DNA of 64,000 bases from Hydrogenophilales bacterium 16-64-46. Its GTDB lineage: Bacteria; Pseudomonadota; Gammaproteobacteria; Burkholderiales; Thiobacillaceae. A program made the translations under genes and the position numbers. The notes beneath the pieces were generated by a model. The model was given only the letters and a program-made list of their open reading frames with translations. It had not been told where the DNA came from and ran no database searches. Positions 17,373 to 24,914 of this stretch are shown in pieces. Numbering within the stretch: position 1 is the stretch's first letter; each line of letters opens with the position of its first letter. The stretch covers positions 152,343 to 216,342 of the forward strand of contig NCGY01000008.1 in NCBI GenBank assembly GCA_002281775.1, given 5' to 3'.

Positions 17373-19331
17373 ATGTCCGATCTCGCCACCCTGTTTTCCG
17401 ACCACGGCCCCTGCGCCACCGCCCTGCCGGGCTGGCGTGCGCGGCCGCAGCAGATCGCCATGGCCGAGGCGGTGGAACGCGCCATCGCCGACAACGGCGT
17501 ATTGCTGGCCGAAGCCGGTACCGGCACCGGCAAAACGCTCGCCTATTTGATTCCGGCCTTGCGCTCGGGTGGCAAGGTGGTGATATCCACCGGCACCAAG
17601 GCCTTGCAGGACCAGCTCTTCCACCGTGACCTGCCGGCCGCGCGGCGTGCGTTGAAATCGCCGGTGAAGATCGCCCTCTTGAAGGGCCGCGCCAACTACG
17701 TCTGCCACCACCACCTGCAGCGCAACCTCGCCGACGGCCGCTTCACTCAGCGCGACGATGCCAGCTGGCTACAGAAGATCGCGCGCTTCGCCGAAACCAG
17801 CGCCAGCGGCGACCGCGCCGAAGCCGAAGGTATTCCCGAAGACGCCAACGCCTGGCATTACGCCGTGTCCAGCCGGGACACCTGCCTCGGCAGCGACTGC
17901 GCGCATTTCAAGGCATGCTTCGTGATGCAGGCGCGCAAGGCCGCGCTGGACGCCGAAGTGGTCGTGGTCAACCACCACCTGTTCTTTGCCGACCTGTGGC
18001 TCAAGGACGAAGGCGTCGCCGAACTCCTGCCCGCGTGCAATACCGTCATCCTCGACGAGGCGCACCAGCTCGCCGAAACCGCCGCGCAGTTCTTCGGTCA
18101 GACGCTATCCACCGCCCAGCTCCTCGATCTGGCTGGCGACAGCAAGCGGCTGGCGGCAGTGAAGGCCGGTGATTTTCCGGCCCTGCGCCGTGCGGCGGAA
18201 GACCTCGCCAAGGCCACCCGCGACGCGCGCCTGGCCTTTCCGCAGAATCCGGTCAAGGCGACGCTGGCCGATCTCGGACGTTACGACAAATGGCCCGATG
18301 CGCTGGCCAGCCTGTCCGGCAGCCTCGATGAACTGGCGCGCCTGCTCGAAACCCAGGCCGAGCGCGACGCCGAGCTGAAAAACTGCTTCGAACGCACGCA
18401 GGCCGTGCAGGCGACGCTCGCCAGCTGGCAGCGCGAGGACGACCCTGCCCAGCCGCGCGTACGCTGGGTTGAAACCACGCTGAGTTCGCTGCTACTGCAC
18501 GCCACGCCGCTCTCCGTCGGCACCCAGTTTGGTGCCAAGCTCAGCGAACGCGCCCAAGCCTGGATCCTCACCTCGGCCACGCTCTCCGTCGGCGGTGATT
18601 TTGGCCATCTGAAATCGCGACTGGGTATCGGCGACGCCGACACCCTCAGCGTCGACAGCCCCTTCGACTACCCGCGCCAGGGCGTGCTCTATGTACCGCA
18701 GACCCTCCCCGCACCCAATACGCCAGAATTCACCGAAGCCGTCGTCGAAGCCGCGCTGCCCGTGCTGGAAATCAGCCGCGGTCGCGCCTTCATCCTTTTC
18801 ACCAGCCTGCGCGCGCTGGACAAGGCGCGTGGCCTGCTCGACGCCGCGTTCAAGTTCCGCGGCTGGGACTATCCCTTGTTTGTTCAGGGCGACGCGCCCA
18901 AGAACGAACTCCTCGCCCGTTTCCAGCAGGCCGGCAACGCCGTGCTGCTCGGCAGCCAGAGTTTCTGGGAAGGGGTGGATGTGCCTGGCGACGCGCTCTC
19001 CGTCGTCGTCATTGACAAGTTGCCCTTCCAGCCGCCCGACGATCCCGTCGTCGCCGCGCGCATCGCGCACCTGGAGAAAAGCGGCGGCAAGCCCTTCATG
19101 GACTACCAGTTACCGCACGCGGCCATCAGCCTGAAACAGGGGGCGGGACGCCTGATCCGAACCGAAACCGACCATGGCGTGCTGATGATCTGCGACACCC
19201 GGCTGGCGGACAAACCCTATGGACGCCTGTTGCTGAATGCCTTGCCGGCGATGACGCGGACGCGGAAGCTGGAGGTGGTGGCGCGGTTTTTTGCCGTGGA
19301 AGGGCGGGGGCAGGGAGCGACCCCCACCTGA
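17373..19331 (+). CDS. yoaA: DinG/YoaA-type ATP-dependent DNA helicase
   Basis: A 652-residue superfamily 2 helicase of the XPD/DinG group. Walker A is EAGTGTGKTLAY, the motif II box is VILDEAHQL, and helicase motif VI is QGAGRLIRTETDHG. Between motifs Ia and II are four cysteines (YVCHHHL, DTCLGSDCAHFKACF) placed as in the iron-sulfur cluster of XPD-like helicases. It probably unwinds forked or R-loop DNA in repair. Start ATG 17373 (MSDLATLF) suits the family; the ORF is open upstream without conserved sequence. YoaA and DinG are hard to separate by eye; length and cysteine spacing favour YoaA. Confidence 0.85.
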   Translation: MSDLATLFSDHGPCATALPGWRARPQQIAMAEAVERAIADNGVLLAEAGTGTGKTLAYLIPALRSGGKVVISTGTKALQDQLFHRDLPAARRALKSPVKIALLKGRANYVCHHHLQRNLADGRFTQRDDASWLQKIARFAETSASGDRAEAEGIPEDANAWHYAVSSRDTCLGSDCAHFKACFVMQARKAALDAEVVVVNHHLFFADLWLKDEGVAELLPACNTVILDEAHQLAETAAQFFGQTLSTAQLLDLAGDSKRLAAVKAGDFPALRRAAEDLAKATRDARLAFPQNPVKATLADLGRYDKWPDALASLSGSLDELARLLETQAERDAELKNCFERTQAVQATLASWQREDDPAQPRVRWVETTLSSLLLHATPLSVGTQFGAKLSERAQAWILTSATLSVGGDFGHLKSRLGIGDADTLSVDSPFDYPRQGVLYVPQTLPAPNTPEFTEAVVEAALPVLEISRGRAFILFTSLRALDKARGLLDAAFKFRGWDYPLFVQGDAPKNELLARFQQAGNAVLLGSQSFWEGVDVPGDALSVVVIDKLPFQPPDDPVVAARIAHLEKSGGKPFMDYQLPHAAISLKQGAGRLIRTETDHGVLMICDTRLADKPYGRLLLNALPAMTRTRKLEVVARFFAVEGRGQGATPT

Positions 19332-19432
19332 GCGCGGGCGTCCGTGTGCACGGTGTGCCATGCTGAGCCGCCGGATGGCGGCATCGGCGAGCGGGGCAAA
19401 AAAACACCGCCGCCCGCGTGCCTGCCCAGAAG

Positions 19433-19586
19433 CCTGTCGGACTTGAGGCCGGTCTACTGTGCCAGTGGGGCGTGCGGTCCGTTTTTGTCCGATTTCCCGT
19501 TACGCAGGTCCATTGTGCGCCGCGAAATCGCGCAAAACTGTCCTCGCGCTCCCACTTGACTCGCTCCGAACACCAAGTCCGACAGG
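19433..19586. repeat. Inverted-repeat-bounded element, perfect 13-bp ends
   Basis: CCTGTCGGACTTG at 19433-19445 and its exact inverse CAAGTCCGACAGG at 19574-19586 bound a 154-bp stretch without credible coding potential. It fills most of the gap between the convergent helicase and Mth938-like genes. Form and size are those of a MITE or REP-type repeat; other genome copies would prove it. Confidence 0.6.
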
Positions 19587-19597
19587 TGCCTGGCGCT

Positions 19598-19978
19598 TCA
19601 GGCCGGCTCGATCAACACCGCCGCACCCACGTTCCTGCCTTCCGCAGCGAGGATGTTGTAAGTCCGGCACAGGGCGCCGAGATCCATCGTCTCCAGCCCG
19701 ATGCGTGCCTCGACGAGGGGACGGGTGAGGGCAGGTGCCGGAAAGCGCAGGCGGGTGCCCGTGCCCAGCAGGAGGATATCGAGTTCGCGCCGGGCGATCC
19801 ACTCGAAATGGGCGAGCGTCAGAGCGTCGAAGCCGAGCCCTGCCCAGGGCGCGACCTCTATGCCGTGGGCACTGAGTAGCAGGCTCGACTCATGGCGATG
19901 GCCGTCAATGAGGACATGATCGGCAGCGTAGCCGGTGAAGAGGGCCAGACCGCCACCGCTGTTGAGGTGCAGTTTCAT
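19598..19978 (-). CDS. Mth938-like domain protein (DUF498)
   Basis: A 126-residue protein beginning MKLHLNSGGGLALFTGY. It fits the Mth938/NDUFAF3-like family (COG3737) from end to end, including ELDILLLGTG followed by the Gly-rich and Arg-containing segment and GIGLETMD-type block (here RIGLETMDLGALCRTYNIL). Members are small single-domain alpha-beta proteins; a mitochondrial relative helps assemble complex I, but the bacterial role is not established. It stands alone and convergent to the helicase gene. Confidence 0.8.
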   Translation of the reverse strand: MKLHLNSGGGLALFTGYAADHVLIDGHRHESSLLLSAHGIEVAPWAGLGFDALTLAHFEWIARRELDILLLGTGTRLRFPAPALTRPLVEARIGLETMDLGALCRTYNILAAEGRNVGAAVLIEPA

Positions 19979-20083
19979 GACGAAACCATATCAGACAGCG
20001 CGCGCGGGCGCGAGGCTGCCGGGATGAAATTGCTGGCACGCCCCACGCTGTGCGAGCCTGGAATGAAGGCCTCGCGACCCTGT

Positions 20084-20111
20084 AAAAAAACACCCCGCGC
20101 GAGGCGGGGTG
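20084..20111 (-). terminator. Intrinsic terminator of the porin gene
   Basis: On the minus strand CACCCCGC and GCGGGGTG form an 8-bp stem with a five-base loop, followed by seven T. It lies 44 bp beyond the porin stop. Confidence 0.85.
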
Positions 20112-20154
20112 AAGAAGAAGCGCTGCGCTTCCGTCGGAGAAAGGTTGTGGGAGA

Positions 20155-21324
20155 TCAGATCTGGAACTGCACGCCGATGACGAACTTGTCGGTATCGGTA
20201 TCGGGCGTGGGTCGGTCATCATCGGTTTGTGACCAGAAAGCTGACAGTCGTGCGTTGTGTCCCTTGATCACGTAGTTGAAACCCAGGTCGAGCACGTCGA
20301 TGGTGGAGTTGGAGAGTTCGCGGTCGAAGCTCTGGTAGCGCACGAAGGGTTGCATCTGGCCGATGCCGATCTTGCCGGGGAAGAGGAAGGCGGCGGTGGC
20401 CAGATAGCCATCGCCTTCGGTGAGACCACCGACGTTGTCGTTGGCACCTGCTGCCGGGCAAGCCGGCGAGCCGGGTTCGCCGCTGCCGCAATCTGCCACG
20501 CCATCGAGATCGTAGTTGTAGAAGGCACCCTCCAGCGTTAACAGCCCCCCTCCGGCCAGTTTCTTTTCCATCAGCACATCGATGTTCATGCCTGTGTAGT
20601 CGCCCTCGGCACCGGCCACGCCCACTCCGTCGCTCTGGAACATGCCGGCGATGCCGACGGTGAGGATATCCTTGCCGTAGTAGGTACTGCCGGTGTAGTA
20701 GGCCGGTGCGGGTTCGGCCTCCCAGAATGCGTAAGCAAGACGGCCTACATAGAGCAGGTTGTCGGATTCGTTCGAGCCGCCGGCGATGTTGTTATGCCCC
20801 TTGAACGCACCCACCACGTAGGTGAATTTGTTGTCCATCAGCTTACCCCACACCTGCACGCCATTGTCACGGCCTACGGCGAGGCTGGGGTACTGCGAGA
20901 CATGGAAGGGATATTCCCATACGTTGAGATAGAAGGGGCCGTCGAGGTTGGCGCGGTCGGAGGCGGGCAACATGCGGCCGAACCAGATGTTGAATTCCGG
21001 CATGGGTTCGTACTGGACGTAGGCGTCCATGACGCGCAGGCCGTCTGGGGTGGTGCCGCTGCCGTCGCGTTCGAAGTTGAGCGTGGCCCCGAGTGCTTTC
21101 ATCACGCGTCCGCTCAGGTAGACACGGGTGCTGTTGACGACGAAGTCGTTGGAGCGGTCGCCGTTGGGGGCGGCATTCTCGACTGATTCGTAGCTCAGGC
21201 GCAGGCCGGCACCGATGCTGAAGGAGGCGTCGCCGCCCAGATCAAAGGTGGCGGCGTGTGTGCCGGGACTGGCCAACCCGAACATGCAGAGGGCGGCCAG
21301 AGGGGAAATCCGGAATCGGGTCAT
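20155..21324 (-). CDS. Outer-membrane porin, probably for urea or short amides
   Basis: A 389-residue exported beta-barrel protein. Signal peptide MTRFRISPLAALCMFGL ends near THAATF; the mature chain has alternating strands ending in aromatic residues and finishes with ...DKFVIGVQFQI, a typical outer-membrane C-terminus though with Ile rather than Phe last. It belongs to the OprO/OprP-like porin class. The start 21324 has AAAGGACA upstream. It diverges from urtA, has its own sigma-54-type promoter and a GTATAC motif, and is thus likely expressed with urea transport; a comparable amide/urea porin (FmdC) is known near amide genes in Methylophilus. The substrate is inference from context. Confidence 0.8.
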   Translation of the reverse strand: MTRFRISPLAALCMFGLASPGTHAATFDLGGDASFSIGAGLRLSYESVENAAPNGDRSNDFVVNSTRVYLSGRVMKALGATLNFERDGSGTTPDGLRVMDAYVQYEPMPEFNIWFGRMLPASDRANLDGPFYLNVWEYPFHVSQYPSLAVGRDNGVQVWGKLMDNKFTYVVGAFKGHNNIAGGSNESDNLLYVGRLAYAFWEAEPAPAYYTGSTYYGKDILTVGIAGMFQSDGVGVAGAEGDYTGMNIDVLMEKKLAGGGLLTLEGAFYNYDLDGVADCGSGEPGSPACPAAGANDNVGGLTEGDGYLATAAFLFPGKIGIGQMQPFVRYQSFDRELSNSTIDVLDLGFNYVIKGHNARLSAFWSQTDDDRPTPDTDTDKFVIGVQFQI

Positions 21325-21340
21325 GTGCTGTCCTTTCTTG

Positions 21341-21357
21341 ATGTATACAAAAATGCA
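21341..21357. promoter_or_regulatory. GTATAC-type operator before the porin gene
   Basis: ATGTATACAAAAATGCA contains the core TGTATACA. It lies in the 5' leader, between the sigma-54-type promoter at 21385-21402 and the porin start. The core matches the GTA-TAC half-site pattern of FadR-class GntR regulators. Confidence 0.5.
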
Positions 21358-21384
21358 CTCAACAAACCATGCGATTCTCGCCAA

Positions 21385-21402
21385 AGCATCTTGTGTGCCA
21401 TA
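21385..21402 (-). promoter_or_regulatory. Sigma-54-type promoter for the porin gene
   Basis: Minus-strand TATGGCACACAAGATGCT has TGGCACA as the -24 element and ATGCT as the -12 element, with exactly 10 bp between GG (21399-21398) and GC (21387-21386). The predicted start is near 21374, 50 bp before the gene. Confidence 0.7.
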
Positions 21403-21533
21403 TCGTGATACTCGGCTGTCAAGTCAGGGCCATATTTATTTTAATGCAATATAAACAGTGGTTTATTGCGGTTATCGGCCTATGGCCTACATAGGATTTC
21501 CTGATGGCAGCGTGGCGTGGGGTGGCATGGACG

Positions 21534-21582
21534 TGCACTAATTCAGGGCATCCATGGGGTTTATGATGTATGCAATGGTGCA
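21534..21582. promoter_or_regulatory. Two NtrC-like sites between porin and urtA
   Basis: TGCACTAATTCAGGGCA (21534-21550) agrees with the glnA-type NtrC sequence at 12 of 17 bases; ATGTATGCAATGGTGCA (21566-21582) keeps the right half ATGGTGCA. Their centres are 32 bp apart, about three helical turns, and lie 150-210 bp from both divergent sigma-54-type promoters, a usual enhancer distance. The second site also contains GTATGC and could be a GntR site instead. Confidence 0.45.
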
Positions 21583-21699
21583 TTCGGTGACGTTTGTGCA
21601 GCCATGGTGGGTTGTGCTGACGATTTCCAGCATCTCTGATTGATCATTAAATGGATGAAGTAAAAAAGTTTTTTTGCCAGATACCGGGCAATCGGGCTC

Positions 21700-21709
21700 T
21701 TGTATACAA
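21700..21709. promoter_or_regulatory. Perfect TTGTATACAA palindrome before urtA
   Basis: A 10-bp perfect palindrome ends 13 bp before the -24 GG of the urtA promoter. The same palindrome recurs at 33577-33586. It fits a FadR-class GntR operator. Confidence 0.6.
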
Positions 21710-21720
21710 CAATGGGGTAT

Positions 21721-21738
21721 CTGGCACGCTCGCTGCTT
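21721..21738 (+). promoter_or_regulatory. Sigma-54-type promoter for urtABCDE
   Basis: CTGGCACGCTCGCTGCTT: -24 element CTGGCACG is a full match to the consensus, -12 element CTGCT matches at four of five, and GG (21723-21724) and GC (21735-21736) are exactly 10 bp apart. The start would be near 21748, about 50 bp before urtA. Confidence 0.8.
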
Positions 21739-21743
21739 CTGAT

Positions 21744-21777
21744 GGGGGTGGGCAGATTTTTCCCACTCCCATTTTTT
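21744..21777 (+). other. Hairpin with T tract in the urtA leader
   Basis: GGGGGTGGG (21744-21752) pairs with CCCACTCCC (21762-21770), one mismatch, and six T follow at 21772-21777. It looks like a terminator, but the predicted start near 21748 falls within the first arm. It could stop read-through from upstream, or form a 5' end structure if the true start is slightly earlier. Confidence 0.45.
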
Positions 21778-21798
21778 CGACTAAACACGAGGTGAAGG

Positions 21799-23055
21799 AT
21801 GACGAATAGACGGCAGTTCATACAGAGCATGGGTGCCCTCGCGGGCATGGCGGCGCTTCCGGGAGGCGTGAATCTGGCGTTCGGTGCGGGCAAGGAACCG
21901 ATCAAGGTCGGCATCCTGCATTCGCTGTCGGGGACGATGGCGATTTCGGAAACCGCACTCAAGAACACTGCACTGATGACCATCGACATGATCAACGCCA
22001 AGGGCGGTGTGCTCGGCCGTCCGCTTGAGGCGGTGGTGGTTGATCCGGCATCGAACTGGCCCCTGTTCGCCGAGAAGGCGCGTCAGCTCATCACCAAAGA
22101 CAAGGTCGCGGTGACCTTCGGCTGCTGGACCTCAGTGTCACGCAAGTCGGTGCTGCCGGTATACGAAGAACTCAACAGCCTGCTGTTTTACCCGGTGCAG
22201 TACGAAGGCGAAGAGCTGTCGCAGAACGTATTCTATACGGGCGCCGCGCCAAACCAGCAGGCGATCCCGGCGACCGAATACCTGATGAGCAAGGAGGGCG
22301 GCGGTGCGAAGAAATTCGTCCTGCTCGGCACCGACTATGTGTATCCGCGCACGACCAACAAGATCCTGCGCGCCTTCCTCAAGTCCAAGGGCGTTCCCGA
22401 GGCCAACATCATGGAGGAGTACACCCCCTTCGGCCATTCGGATTACCAGACCATCATCGCCAAGATCAAGAAATTCTCGGCGGGCGGCAAAACCTGTGTG
22501 ATCTCGACGATCAACGGCGACTCCAACGTGCCGTTCTACAAGGAACTCGGTAACCAGGGCATCAAGGCGACCGACATCCCGGTGGTCGCGTTCTCGGTTG
22601 CCGAGCAGGAATTGGCCGGCATCGACACCAAGCCGCTGGTCGGCCAGCTCGCCGCGTGGAACTACTTCCAGACGATCAAGAATCCGCAGAACGCGGCCTT
22701 CGTGAAAATGTGGAAGGATTACGTCAAGGCCAAGGGACTGAAGGATGCGCCGGTGACGGACGACCCGATGGAAGCGACCTGGATCGGCATCCACATGTGG
22801 AAGCAGGCGGTTGAAAAGGCCGGTTCGCCCGACGTCGACAAGGTACGCAAAGCCATGGCCGGCCAGACCTTCAAGGCCCCGTGCGGCTTTACGGTGAAGA
22901 TGGACGAAACCAACCATCACCTGCACAAGCCGGTGTTCATCGGTGAGATCCGCGCCGACGGCCAGTTCAATACGGTGTGGAAGACCAAGGGCCCGATCCG
23001 CGCCCAGCCTTGGAGTCCGTACATCCCGGGCAACGAGGGCAAGCAGAAGCTGTAA
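21799..23055 (+). CDS. urtA: Urea ABC transporter, substrate-binding protein
   Basis: A 418-residue periplasmic binding protein with a Tat-type signal (TNRRQFIQSMGALAGMAALP). The mature protein shows the UrtA/AmiC pattern: IKVGILHSLSGTMAISE, then FGCWTSVSRKSVLPVYEE and LLFYPVQYEGEE, then GTDYVYPRTTN and EYTPFGHSDYQTI. It binds urea in the periplasm and presents it to UrtBC. Length is usual for UrtA. It leads urtABCDE, behind a sigma-54-type promoter. Confidence 0.95.
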   Translation: MTNRRQFIQSMGALAGMAALPGGVNLAFGAGKEPIKVGILHSLSGTMAISETALKNTALMTIDMINAKGGVLGRPLEAVVVDPASNWPLFAEKARQLITKDKVAVTFGCWTSVSRKSVLPVYEELNSLLFYPVQYEGEELSQNVFYTGAAPNQQAIPATEYLMSKEGGGAKKFVLLGTDYVYPRTTNKILRAFLKSKGVPEANIMEEYTPFGHSDYQTIIAKIKKFSAGGKTCVISTINGDSNVPFYKELGNQGIKATDIPVVAFSVAEQELAGIDTKPLVGQLAAWNYFQTIKNPQNAAFVKMWKDYVKAKGLKDAPVTDDPMEATWIGIHMWKQAVEKAGSPDVDKVRKAMAGQTFKAPCGFTVKMDETNHHLHKPVFIGEIRADGQFNTVWKTKGPIRAQPWSPYIPGNEGKQKL

Positions 23056-23067
23056 ATCGCGCTTTAC

Positions 23068-23149
23068 CGTAGGTTGGGCTGACGAAGGAAGCCCAGCGCA
23101 CTCCGCGCAGCTCAAGTCCGTTGGCTTCGCAGCGCCAGCCCAATCTACG
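23068..23149. repeat. Extragenic inverted repeat between urtA and urtB
   Basis: CGTAGGTTGGGCTG (23068-23081) is matched in inverse by CAGCCCAATCTACG (23136-23149), 13 of 14. Sequences of this kind with GTAGGTTGGGCTG ends are common dispersed extragenic repeats in proteobacteria. Here it separates urtA from the rest of the operon and may moderate urtA mRNA relative to urtB-E. Confidence 0.65.
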
Positions 23150-23187
23150 TCTTTACGGTCACTGCTATAACAACGAGGCGGTATTTC

Positions 23188-24762
23188 ATGCCCCAATTTT
23201 TCCTCTGGTTTTTTCTGTGGGCGATTTTCCCCGCGCACGCTGCACTCGATCCCGCGACACTCGCGCCGTTTGCCGGCGACGATTCCACCCTCAAGGCCGC
23301 ATGGGTCACGCAGAACGCGCAGAACCCCGACCCGCAGGTCGATGCGATCTACCAGGCGCTGTCTGACGACAGCCTTTTGATCCTGCCCGACGGCAGCCTC
23401 ACGATTTTCGACGGCGAGAAATACCTCGACGCCGCGACCGGTGCGCCGCTGGCGACCGAACCCGAATCCACGGACGGTGTCATCGTCAACAACCTCCTGC
23501 GTGGCGCTTTGCAAAGCGCCATCGCCCTGCGCGGGCTGGCGAGCGTCGACCCCGCCGCGCGCTTGACCGCCGCCGACGCCCTGAAAGAAGCCGCCGACGT
23601 GAGCTTTCTGCCCGCGCTCGAAGCCGCGCTCGCCAAAGAAACCGACGCCGACGTCAAGGAGGCCTTATCACGCACGACCGCGTTGCTGCAATTGGCGAGT
23701 CCCGAACAGGCGACGCGGCTGGCTGCGGTCGAGCGTCTGGCTGTCTCGCGCGACCGCAAGATATACGAGGCATTGCTGCCGCTGGTCGAATCTGAATCTG
23801 ACCCAGCGGTCAAAACCGCGCTCGCTGGCGCGGTGCGCGAAATCGAATTCCGGCTCGATATCGCCAATTTCTTTACCAACGCCTTCTCGGGCCTCTCGCT
23901 GGGCAGCATCCTGCTGCTCGCCGCACTCGGGCTGGCGATCACTTTTGGGTTGATGGGCATCATCAACATGGCGCACGGCGAAATGCTGATGCTGGGTGCG
24001 TATTCGACCTACGTCGTGCAGGGCATTTTCCGCGAGCATTTTCCGGGCGCGATTGACTGGTATCCCTTGGCCGCGCTCCCCGTCGCCTTCCTCGTCGCCG
24101 CGACCGTCGGCGCGATCATGGAGCGCAGCGTCATCCGCTTTTTGTATGGTCGTCCGCTCGAAACCCTGCTCGCGACCTGGGGCCTGTCGCTGATCCTGAT
24201 TCAGGCCGTGCGTAGCTTGTTCGGCCCGCAGAACGTCGAAGTCGCCAACCCGACGTGGATGTCGGGCGCGCTCGATTTATACGGCGTCGTGCTGCCGTAC
24301 AACCGGCTCGTCATCATCGCCTTCGCCTTCTTCGTGCTCGCAATTGTGTGGTTCGTGCTCAACCGCACCCGCATGGGCCTTTATGTGCGCGGTGTGATGC
24401 AGAACCGGCCGATGGCCGACGCCATCGGCGTGCCGACCGCGCGGGTAGACATGATGGCGTTCGCGCTCGGCTCAGGGATAGCGGGGCTAGGCGGCGTCGC
24501 GCTGTCGCAGATCGGCAACGTCGGCCCCGAACTCGGACAGGCCTACATCATCGACTCGTTCATGGTGGTGGTTCTGGGTGGCGTCGGCCAGCTCGCGGGT
24601 ACGGTCGTGGCCGCGCTGGGGCTGGGCGAAATCAACAAGTTCCTGGAGCCCTACGCCGGCGCGGTGCTCGGCAAGATCGCCGTGCTCGTGCTCATCATCC
24701 TTTTCATCCAGAAACGACCGTCGGGGCTCTTCGCCCTGAAAGGCCGGAGTGCCGACACATGA
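23188..24762 (+). CDS. urtB: Urea ABC transporter, permease UrtB
   Basis: A 524-residue protein in two parts. A signal peptide (PQFFLWFFLWAIFPAHA) leads a periplasmic domain of about 200 residues with HEAT-like helical repeats (LASVDPAARLTAADALKEA and LASPEQATRLAAVERLAV). From about 230 on follow eight or more membrane segments of the LivH-type permease, with IINMAHGEMLMLGAY and the coupling loop RTRMGLYVRGVMQNRPMADAIGV. The length equals that of other UrtB. Its TGA overlaps the next small ORF as ATGA (24759-24762). Confidence 0.93.
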   Translation: MPQFFLWFFLWAIFPAHAALDPATLAPFAGDDSTLKAAWVTQNAQNPDPQVDAIYQALSDDSLLILPDGSLTIFDGEKYLDAATGAPLATEPESTDGVIVNNLLRGALQSAIALRGLASVDPAARLTAADALKEAADVSFLPALEAALAKETDADVKEALSRTTALLQLASPEQATRLAAVERLAVSRDRKIYEALLPLVESESDPAVKTALAGAVREIEFRLDIANFFTNAFSGLSLGSILLLAALGLAITFGLMGIINMAHGEMLMLGAYSTYVVQGIFREHFPGAIDWYPLAALPVAFLVAATVGAIMERSVIRFLYGRPLETLLATWGLSLILIQAVRSLFGPQNVEVANPTWMSGALDLYGVVLPYNRLVIIAFAFFVLAIVWFVLNRTRMGLYVRGVMQNRPMADAIGVPTARVDMMAFALGSGIAGLGGVALSQIGNVGPELGQAYIIDSFMVVVLGGVGQLAGTVVAALGLGEINKFLEPYAGAVLGKIAVLVLIILFIQKRPSGLFALKGRSADT

Positions 24763-24914
24763 AAACCTTCCTGACCTTTTGCACCCGTACGCTGCGCCGG
24801 ATGTTGATTGCACCCGCAGCCGCCGACCTCGCGTCCGACCGGGTGCTGCTCGCCGCGCGCTTGCCGTCGAATTGCCACAGCTCGTGGACCAGCCGGGAGC
24901 ACAACCGCGCATGA
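24759..24914 (+). CDS. Small ORF between urtB and urtC, unknown
   Basis: A 51-codon frame begins MKTFLTFCTRTLRRM and ends REHNRA. Its ATG overlaps the urtB stop (ATGA 24759-24762) and its TGA overlaps the urtC start (ATGA 24911-24914), so it bridges the operon with a 4-base overlap at both ends. No known domain; it is basic with three Cys. It could be a real small protein or only a coupling device that carries ribosomes to urtC. In other urt operons urtB and urtC usually adjoin without this piece. Confidence 0.45.
   Translation: MKTFLTFCTRTLRRMLIAPAAADLASDRVLLAARLPSNCHSSWTSREHNRA

Noticed and set aside
21523..21536. A further sigma-54-type match (GTGGCATGGACGTGC) between porin and urtA
   Set aside because: Only 9 bp separate GG and GC; sigma-54 needs 10.
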